Source: Fusarium oxysporum f. sp. lycopersici 4287 (taxonomy: Eukaryota; Ascomycota; Sordariomycetes; Hypocreales; Nectriaceae). Taken from it: DNA of 15,960 nucleotides. Of the stretch, positions 8,866 to 14,698 are shown piece by piece. The stretch spans positions 1-15,960 of the forward strand of contig NW_017264869.1 of assembly GCF_000149955.1 (NCBI RefSeq), read 5' to 3'. The notes beneath the pieces were generated by a model, which ran no database searches, was not told the DNA's origin, and saw only the letters and a program-made list of their open reading frames with translations. Position numbers and translations under genes: made by a program. Numbering within the stretch: the first letter of the stretch is position 1; each line of letters starts with the position of its first letter.

Positions 8866-9262
8866 ATCTTTAGGGTGAATCGTTAGAGGCTCGATCGGGT
8901 AGTTAATTGGTTGAAAATAACCCCAACCCTACTACAATGATTACCGCGAACATTGCGACGCAATGCACATGTTCTGGTCCGTGCACGCTAGACGTCTCTC
9001 CAATTTCCCCAGAGTTGCGTCGTAATACACACTTTTCGTCCGTGCACGCTTTCAGGGTTCGCGGAGCTACGGTGGAACCCCTATTTTTTCTCCATCATCA
9101 GACAACGTTGACTTTCCTTTCCTTTCCGACGAAGCTGAAGTTTCGAAGAACATTCGATACGTGTTTGCAACTGCCTCACCCTAGGTCACCCTCGCCCCTT
9201 TCGTTTCTTTCAAGCCCTCTTTCCGTGAGGCCTTAGAAACATATTCATATTAGAGCTCGACG
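8866..9262. other. Intergenic region upstream of copy B
   Basis: There is no supported gene. A 13-bp direct repeat, gtccgtgcacgct, occurs at 8977-8989 and 9038-9050, with partly similar 5' flanks. A pyrimidine-rich tract (about 9110-9235) precedes the ATG at 9263, as is common in fungal promoters. An open frame at 8907-9236 is low-complexity and probably chance. Confidence 0.4.
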
Positions 9263-9910
9263 ATGAGTTTTGCAACGCCTGGATTTGATGTTCTCAACCG
9301 ACTTGCTCTTCGCATCGACCCAGATGCAAAGGTGTTGATTTGCTGCCGGTCAACCTGTCGATACGCACTATCCGTGAAAGGATCTGCTGTTACCACGCAC
9401 CTGAGAGTAAAGCACCAGGTTGAACATGGTGAGCGTAAGGGCTTAACCGAATTCCTCAAAGGTCTGGGCCAGTCATATCTGGGTGATCCCAGTGCTGCAC
9501 CGCTCCCCAAAGACGGCTGCTCGGAACATCCTGACTTGCGCGTCTACGAGGGGTATGCCTGCCGGAAATGCCCACTCCGTACCACCAACTTCTCGTCTCT
9601 AACGCGCCATATTTCCACTCAGTATTTCCAAGGTCAGCCTCCCGGAAAGCGCGAGCTAGATGAATTTTACGATGAGGTATGGCTACAGGCATGGACAGCG
9701 GGGTCAAACCAGTCTCGAAGGTATTGGATTGTTAGTCGTGGTGGTCTTGCTACACGGACCAGTGATGCTATCCAAGCTCATCTCGCATCTATTAAAGAGC
9801 AAGAACGACTTTCGAACTCCGGTAAAGACACACCAACCCACACGGAATCAGGAGGCATGAGAACAAACAGCCAAGGAGACCTTCTTAGATTTGAAGAGCA
9901 GACCCTATAG
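9263..9910 (+). CDS. OrsD/DUF3505-type N-terminal block of copy B
   Basis: This is an open frame of 215 residues from an ATG with A at -3. Finger 1 is around residues 30-55 (CCRSTCRYAL, then THLRVKH). Finger 2 (CRKCPLRT, then LTRHISTQYF) has lost its last His: TAT at 9623-9625 encodes Tyr where copy A has His, which a C-to-T change of CAT would produce. WLQAWT and RRYWIVSRGG follow, then a polar stretch. TAG 9908 probably replaces a Trp codon, since the frame goes straight on with IERTGWDKIYHGKSRD, a recognisable continuation of the same domain. If expressed alone, it would give a short two-finger protein of unknown function. Confidence 0.6.
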   Translation: MSFATPGFDVLNRLALRIDPDAKVLICCRSTCRYALSVKGSAVTTHLRVKHQVEHGERKGLTEFLKGLGQSYLGDPSAAPLPKDGCSEHPDLRVYEGYACRKCPLRTTNFSSLTRHISTQYFQGQPPGKRELDEFYDEVWLQAWTAGSNQSRRYWIVSRGGLATRTSDAIQAHLASIKEQERLSNSGKDTPTHTESGGMRTNSQGDLLRFEEQTL

Positions 9911-10060
9911 ATCGAAAGGACAGGTTGGGATAAGATATATCACGGAAAGAGTCGAGATGTACTTGCTGCCCTTGCGGCATCATCTTTCTCTCGAGGCGCT
10001 GGGCCTCATCTTCTTGGTCGCCAAGGGACCGACGGTTTTCACGAAGACATTTTCAGCACT

Positions 10061-10558
10061 ATGGAAGACGAACGAAAGATTGCAGCTGTTCTCGAAGCGT
10101 TAGACGTGCTTCTGGATCGATGTGAGGAAACCGCTCGTAAAACGAGTAGAAGTATCCTCTGTTGGCTCAGAAGCACGCATGCTCTAGCGTGCTACCTAAA
10201 ACCTTTCATCCTCGTACATCACCCCTCAAGTAGGAGAAAGTACCGAGTGCTTTTCAAACGCTGTCTTCTGCTCATTTTCCGATCATATCGCATGGACCCA
10301 GACACTCGGGACAGGCTCACGGGCATCCGGTTCAAGAGAAAGCAGTTTCGGTTTCTTGAGGCAATATGGAACCATGAATCACTATCTGATCTTGACGCCC
10401 AATCACCTCGTACACGGCTATCCTTGCCTGGAACTGAGGAAGACTCCTTGGGTGGATTTATGCAGCGATGTCTTTCGCATAACTACTCCGAGGATGAACG
10501 TGAAGATGACGACGAGGAGGATGTTACAGAAAGTTCTGAAGAAGATTGCGAGTACTAA
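10061..10558 (+). CDS. Middle block of copy B (helical domain, acidic tail)
   Basis: This open block of up to 165 residues lies in the same frame as its neighbours; coding similarity begins upstream of its ATG, which is therefore internal. It contains DVLLDRCEETARKTSRSIL followed by CWLRSTH, then YLKPFILVHH, KYRVLFKRCLLLIFRSYR and RLTGIRFKRKQ, a pattern I recall from the region between the zinc fingers and the central domain of fungal TLH-type proteins. The last 25 residues are almost all Asp, Glu and Ser. It ends at TAA 10556-10558, with the frame continuing as SDESQVMRH. It is a fragment of one disrupted gene, not a gene of its own. Confidence 0.55.
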   Translation: MEDERKIAAVLEALDVLLDRCEETARKTSRSILCWLRSTHALACYLKPFILVHHPSSRRKYRVLFKRCLLLIFRSYRMDPDTRDRLTGIRFKRKQFRFLEAIWNHESLSDLDAQSPRTRLSLPGTEEDSLGGFMQRCLSHNYSEDEREDDDEEDVTESSEEDCEY

Positions 10559-10576
10559 AGCGATGAGAGCCAAGTT

Positions 10577-10996
10577 ATGCGACATACTGGGAACGAGGAA
10601 CCAAGGGGAGATGAACAAGTATCGCAGGAGCTCATAGAACTGCTGTTCGGTCTGAGTTTGTTGCTATGTACCGAACAAGTAACTAATGGTCAACCTAGTT
10701 CTACTCTGCTAGTTTTCTTTAGTAGAATCCTAGGATTCTCTTTATCTTTAGAGACGTTTCTTCCAGCGAAGTCATATACGCCTTACCTCTCAGGCTTGTT
10801 ATATATTCAGCGCTTATTGTTCCTTGAGATGGCGCTCCCCCTTTGTGACTACCCCACTCTGGAGCTATTGCAGCGTCCACGGACAAAACAATTGGAAAGG
10901 CTCGAAGTCGTGAGAAAGAAATACATGGTAATAGGGTTGCAGTCGGCTTTTAAAGAAATGATTAGTCTTTGCAGCTATGGCCGAGTTATTACATGA
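10577..10996 (+). CDS. Second middle block of copy B, before the recombinase-like domain
   Basis: This is an open block of 139 residues in the common frame. It includes ELIELLFGLSLLLCTEQV, NGQPSSTLLVFFSRILGF, PYLSGLLYIQRLLFLEMALP and FKEMISLCSYGRVIT. It is largely helical and hydrophobic, without an obvious membrane signature, and may correspond to the helical DNA-binding part that precedes the catalytic domain in tyrosine recombinases; that is inference. TGA 10994 interrupts it, and the same frame carries on with FLLRWSEDGQTVHCGDL. Confidence 0.5.
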   Translation: MRHTGNEEPRGDEQVSQELIELLFGLSLLLCTEQVTNGQPSSTLLVFFSRILGFSLSLETFLPAKSYTPYLSGLLYIQRLLFLEMALPLCDYPTLELLQRPRTKQLERLEVVRKKYMVIGLQSAFKEMISLCSYGRVIT

Positions 10997-11458
10997 TCGG
11001 AGTCACTAGCGTTCCTGCTGCGTTGGAGTGAAGATGGCCAGACTGTGCATTGCGGAGATCTCTTTCATATTAGTATGGCTGAATTTCGACTCTTGAGTAA
11101 ATACATTGTTTAGCAAATGGATATGCTTAGAGAAGAATTAATGTTTGGATAGGGCCGCTTTATCGACTTAAGCCGACTAAAGGACGACCTTAGGAACGCC
11201 GAAAAGGGCTTTTCTTTCGAAACACATTAAGAAAATAACATAGATAATGCATACCTTTAACTATGCGAGCGTGCCTGCTCTGTTCGTCGTGGAGGCCTGA
11301 CCGTCAAGGGAAACTGGAATCAGAAAGCAGTCTTCAAGTATATCCGAGCAGAGGAGGCGTTGTGTGAGTACTTGAGCCTGGGGCTCTACCATCCATGTGG
11401 ATAAAGTCCGAGATGGCCCGACCTCTTAAGCTTAACCTGTGTTAACGGGGAGTGGGGC
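10997..11458 (+). pseudogene. Decayed coding stretch of copy B with six further stops or gaps
   Basis: This stretch, between two open blocks, is not spacer. In the shared frame it reads FLLRWSEDGQTVHCGDL, SRLKDDLRNAEKGFSF, LCERACSVRRGGLTVKG and AVFKYIRAEEAL, then SPRWPDLLSLTCVNG just before the ATG at 11459. Stops at 11111, 11150, 11228, 11258 and 11402 split it, and the TGA at 10994 opens it. The stop at 11402 stands where I expect Gln before the first catalytic Arg (AGA 11411-11413) of the recombinase-like domain. Confidence 0.65.
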
Positions 11459-13804
11459 ATGAGAGGAATATTTGTCTACAATGGATCCATGATCTATCTG
11501 GTACGACATCACAAAGCAAAGAGGTCGACGAATAGGGAATTTGTCGTGGTTCGATTTTTGCCAGCTGAACTTGGCCAAACTTTATGTCAGTACCTTGTCT
11601 TTATTCGGCCGTTTGTTGATCTACTGGATCGCCAGTGCCATCTGGGATTTAGTGAACGAGGACGAAGTTCTCCCCTCCTGTTCCGCGTGCGGACAATATC
11701 GGGGCCGAAGCCTTGGCCGTCTGGGCGTCTGACCACGATTCTCAAATCGGCGACGTCAAAGCTGTGGAACAAGCCTGTGAACTCTCAACTGTTTCGCCAA
11801 CTATGCATCGGCATTACCGAGAAACACGTTCGCGAGATTCACCAGCCTTTCAATCGCTTCGATGATGTTAGCGAGAATGCCGACCGCAATGTCATATTTG
11901 CGTGGCAGAGTGGACACCGCCCGCTCCAGCGAGCAACAACATACGGTCTTGACGGGGCGTTCCCGACAGCATTACAGCCACAGCTGCTCGAGTCATACGA
12001 ATGGGCCTCTACTCGCTGGCATGAGTTCTTACATCTGCCCAGTAAAAGTAATCCGCCATCAACACCAGACACAGCCAGCCCTTTGTCGCTCGGCCAGCAT
12101 CTTCAGACTCAGCAAGGGGGTAGGACGTTAGGAAGCACTTCAGCCTCGTCCTCATCAAAGCAAAGGACACTCCAGTCTGCGAATCGATTACACGAGTCCG
12201 TTGATGTAAGAAATGGGAGAAGTTCACCTGTGTCCAGCCTGTGTGGGGCAGAGAGCACATTACCTTCCTTGCCAATTCAGCAAAGCAGTCCAGACGACGA
12301 CAATGGGCCTGAACGAAGGATGGATTTTACCCGGCAAAGAACGTATCCCTACTCGCCAATCAGATCAACTCCGCAACGACCAGCCAAAAAGAGACGACTC
12401 AATGGACATACTCCCATGCCACGTCATCCAAGCTTCAGTCTTTCTTGGCCTTCTATCGATTCCAGAACAAATGAGGGAAAAGAGTCTGCAGGCTATTGGG
12501 ATGTTGAACCATTGTTCGGGTCCCTTGCCGCAGAGCTGAGCCTTTATCAAAACGCAGAAAGACATATTTTATTGAAGCTCGTCAATACCAATATGAAGAA
12601 TAGAAAGATGGGTAGATCTCTAGAGTATCGACTGGATGACGTACACAAGACATTCCAGTGGTGGCAAACTGTTGGTTGCGAAGTCTGTTTTGTCGTCACC
12701 GGTAAGATATGCCCGGACCATACCCTAAGCACATGCTCTATGCCAGTGGTTGGGCATAAGGCAAGGCTGATCCTGCAATGGCTTGAAGGCCTCTCCATTC
12801 CGGGTTCGCTGCAGGGAAAAGGCACGTGTAGCTTCTGTACACATACATTCCAGGTTTGCGGGCAAATTGGCATCGAACTGCAACGGGAAAAAGCGAAGCT
12901 ACTGAAAAACAAGCTATTTCAACTGGGTAACGACAGTCAATGTGAACGGAGGCCAGTCATCAGAAGAGCTATAGCTGCTCTTTGTGCGTATGACAATCAG
13001 TCCCTTGGGAGGCTCGTCGCCAAGATTGCATCTGAGAACGATGAGGTGGCCTTGAGTGCCGAGGACCAGGCTCGGGCTTGGTTTGAGGCACAGATCCCTT
13101 TTAACAACAGCTGGATCCCAAGACTGCTTTTCGTATTTGAGATCCTCACGCTAGCATTGTATATCCGTAAAAACCGCCAGGATGGTCTTCCACCGTTTCA
13201 TGGATTTCCGTCCCAAGTTCCTGGGCTTACAATACCGGTAGCCCGGGACTCTTATTGGACGGCCAACCATGAGCCAGAAGTCAGTAGATGGAAGGCTACC
13301 ATGGACTGGTGGAGCGGAAAATGTAGTTACTGCGCTGGTCAAGGTCTCAGCGGTTCAGACATCCTTCACAGGCTCAGAGAATGTAGCCGAGGTGGGGCAG
13401 CCCAGATATCTAGACGAATAGGTCTCAGCCTCTACCGAAAGTGGAAAGCACCGCATACATCCTGCAACAAATGCTACCTGCCGAGAGAGATGTGCGCAAG
13501 ATGGACGAAGAACCACAATAACGACTGGGTAGAAGCAGCCAATTGGACCTGCCAGTACGACCGGTATTTGGCACGTGACACGATGATTGGTCTTTTTCAG
13601 TGTGGGCGAGACGATTTGAAGAGGTCTTTACTCGATTCCGTGCTTGATTATCAAGCAAACATAGGACGAGTACCATCGGATTGCGATGATTCCGTAGCGC
13701 CGTTCCTCATGAGAGAGATCACTATTGCAGGGTTACGAGGCGTTGAGATATTCCGGCAAATCATGATTTTGACGAGAATGTTATGGTGTGGGTATGAAGG
13801 TTAA
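11459..13804 (+). CDS. Tyrosine-recombinase-like and double Cys/His-module protein (C-terminal part of copy B)
   Basis: This is an open frame of 781 residues. The ATG at 11459 is internal to the older gene. Residues 1-192 carry most of a tyrosine-recombinase-like catalytic domain: HHKAKRSTNRE (17-27) as the beta-hairpin Lys region, ITEKHVREIH (119-128) with Arg125, and GHRPLQRATTYG (152-163) with His153 and Tyr162. The His-to-Tyr spacing of 9 equals that of lambda Int. The first Arg lies 5' of this ATG. Residues 193-345 are a disordered Ser/Pro/Gln-rich linker with a nuclear-localisation-like PAKKRRL (308-314). Two Cys/His modules follow, each starting with WW: C407-x2-C-x10-H-x4-C...C-x2-C-x6-C467 and C622-x2-C-x11-H-x4-C...C-x2-C-x6-C679. 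Between them lies a conserved segment with AIAALCAYDNQSLGRLV. In related fungal genes as I recall them, a RecQ-type helicase lies between the two halves; none is visible here. Any activity is doubtful, as the first catalytic Arg is cut off from this ORF. Confidence 0.6.
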   Translation: MRGIFVYNGSMIYLVRHHKAKRSTNREFVVVRFLPAELGQTLCQYLVFIRPFVDLLDRQCHLGFSERGRSSPLLFRVRTISGPKPWPSGRLTTILKSATSKLWNKPVNSQLFRQLCIGITEKHVREIHQPFNRFDDVSENADRNVIFAWQSGHRPLQRATTYGLDGAFPTALQPQLLESYEWASTRWHEFLHLPSKSNPPSTPDTASPLSLGQHLQTQQGGRTLGSTSASSSSKQRTLQSANRLHESVDVRNGRSSPVSSLCGAESTLPSLPIQQSSPDDDNGPERRMDFTRQRTYPYSPIRSTPQRPAKKRRLNGHTPMPRHPSFSLSWPSIDSRTNEGKESAGYWDVEPLFGSLAAELSLYQNAERHILLKLVNTNMKNRKMGRSLEYRLDDVHKTFQWWQTVGCEVCFVVTGKICPDHTLSTCSMPVVGHKARLILQWLEGLSIPGSLQGKGTCSFCTHTFQVCGQIGIELQREKAKLLKNKLFQLGNDSQCERRPVIRRAIAALCAYDNQSLGRLVAKIASENDEVALSAEDQARAWFEAQIPFNNSWIPRLLFVFEILTLALYIRKNRQDGLPPFHGFPSQVPGLTIPVARDSYWTANHEPEVSRWKATMDWWSGKCSYCAGQGLSGSDILHRLRECSRGGAAQISRRIGLSLYRKWKAPHTSCNKCYLPREMCARWTKNHNNDWVEAANWTCQYDRYLARDTMIGLFQCGRDDLKRSLLDSVLDYQANIGRVPSDCDDSVAPFLMREITIAGLRGVEIFRQIMILTRMLWCGYEG

Positions 13805-13838
13805 TACGGCACAAGGGTGTGAACTCCTCTCCTACCAA

Positions 13839-13845
13839 TATATAA
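13839..13845 (+). promoter_or_regulatory. Possible TATA box of copy C
   Basis: TATATAA, within ccaatatataagtgg, lies about 105-110 bases upstream of the ATG at 13951 and just after the end of copy B. The spacing is plausible for a fungal promoter. Only the sequence supports it. Confidence 0.35.
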
Positions 13846-13950
13846 GTGGCCTAGCAGAGCCCATGCCAAACGACCAAACCCCCTACTACGTAATAACTAC
13901 CAAACTTGAAGTGTCAAAGTAAGACTTTAATATTTTCCATTCCGCTTGCC

Positions 13951-14319
13951 ATGGAGTACTTTACATACGAGTCAGAACTCCGGCTTCTCTGCTGCCGCAT
14001 ATGCCAGACCATGGTTACGCGGAAGCAAGTAAAGCTACATCTTCGCAGTGCTCCGCATAGTCTTAACAGTCAGGAGATCAGTCTTGCGCAAGAGTGGGCA
14101 TCTAAGCATGATATCTTTGAGGGTCAGCTATTGGCCCACGCTAATCTACCACCCAGGCCCGATAATGCACCGCCAATCGCAGCTTTAGGTCCGACAGGCA
14201 CAGGAGGTATTCGGTGTAGGTTTATCCCAGAGCGAAGCACGTCGTCTCGGCCCAATTGCCCATATGTGGGCGCAGAGTTAAGGCGGATTCGAGAACATCT
14301 CAGGGTTAAGCATAATTAG
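13951..14319 (+). CDS. OrsD-type zinc-finger protein (copy C), truncated by telomeric repeat
   Basis: The ATG at 13951 has a strong context (gccATGG); an in-frame TTG at 13906 is less likely. The product has 122 residues. LLCCRICQTMV, then VKLHLRSAPH, forms the first Cys/His finger. After a Pro-rich middle come GGIRCRFIPER, NCPYVGAELRRIREH and LRVKHN, the second finger. This is the N-terminal arrangement of OrsD/TLH-type genes. The frame stops exactly as the second finger ends: the stop codon is TAG 14317-14319, part of the first TTAGGG unit, so the downstream nine-tenths of the gene are missing. It lies 146 bases after copy B on the same strand. It could still make a small two-finger protein. 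Confidence is higher for the domain than for expression. Confidence 0.6.
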   Translation: MEYFTYESELRLLCCRICQTMVTRKQVKLHLRSAPHSLNSQEISLAQEWASKHDIFEGQLLAHANLPPRPDNAPPIAALGPTGTGGIRCRFIPERSTSSRPNCPYVGAELRRIREHLRVKHN

Positions 14320-14348
14320 GGTTAGGGTTAGGATAGGGTTATATTAGG
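14316..14348 (+). repeat. Interstitial telomeric repeat (TTAGGG)
   Basis: Two perfect TTAGGG units (14316-14327) run into TTAGGA, TAGGG and TTATATTAGG. The first 17 bases are an exact telomeric register. The G-rich strand runs left to right, so the chromosome end was, or is, to the right. A further AGGGTTA at 14303-14309 lies just upstream inside copy C and could have served as a seed for telomere addition. Confidence 0.85.
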
Positions 14349-14698
14349 CTATGGAAAGCTATCTTGCTCAGGTGCTATTTATATAAGGATTTATAAAGAC
14401 TATAAAAAGAGATAAATAAAGGAGATAAAAGGGAGATTAGAAGGATAATAAGAAAAGGATAGAGAGATAAAAGAGATATAAATATAAGAAGGATAGATAG
14501 GAATATAGGTAAGGTATGGATAGGAAATAGGAAAGAGATAGAGATAGGAAAGAGATAGAGATAGGAAAGAGATAGAGATAGGAAAGAGATAGAGATAGGA
14601 AAGAGATAGAGATAGGAGGGAGATAGAGGTAAAGGAAAATAGGGAAAAGAGATAGATTTAAAAAGGAAGATAGGTTAGGAAGATAGATAGGTCGGCAT
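14349..14698 (-). other. Low-complexity 3' region of the retrotransposon
   Basis: About 350 bases lie between the telomeric repeat and the stop codon of the reverse transcriptase. The plus strand is almost all A, G and T, with many GATA, AGGA and TATA words. Because it follows the RT stop codon on the minus strand and ends at the telomeric repeat, I infer that it is the 3' untranslated region of the element, pyrimidine-rich in the sense direction. It holds the 17-bp tandem repeat listed separately. Confidence 0.5.
14529..14630. repeat. 17-bp tandem repeat, five exact copies plus one degenerate
   Basis: The unit aggaaagagatagagat begins at 14529, 14546, 14563, 14580 and 14597, all exact. A sixth unit at 14614-14630 (aggagggagatagaggt) differs at three positions. 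Exact copies suggest recent slippage or expansion. Confidence 0.92.

Larger units (their letters stand above)
9263..13804 (+). pseudogene. Telomere-linked-helicase-type gene (copy B), one frame with eight stops
   Basis: Four open blocks (9263-9910, 10061-10558, 10577-10996, 11459-13804) all lie in the same reading frame, and the sequence between them still reads as protein in that frame. In-frame stops are TAG 9908, TAA 10556, TGA 10994, TAG 11111, TAG 11150, TAA 11228, TAA 11258 and TAA 11402. No frameshift is apparent across 4.5 kb. The order is OrsD-type zinc fingers, a middle region with CWLRSTHALACYLKPF and KQFRFLEAIW, a GQPSSTLLVFFSRILGF block, a tyrosine-recombinase-like domain, a disordered linker with a basic cluster (PAKKRRL), and two Cys/His modules. 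I remember this order from fungal telomere-linked RecQ-like helicase genes, which lie next to chromosome ends, but no Walker A or DEAH motif is seen here. Six or seven stops are explained by C-to-T in CpA or its complement (CAA or CAG to TAA or TAG, TGG to TAG), the pattern of RIP. The gene is most likely dead as a whole, although the last block could still be translated. Confidence 0.75.

Noticed and set aside
8907..9236. 109-residue plus-strand open frame
   Set aside because: Low-complexity Ser/Phe/Pro composition over a pyrimidine-rich promoter-like tract; no family resemblance.
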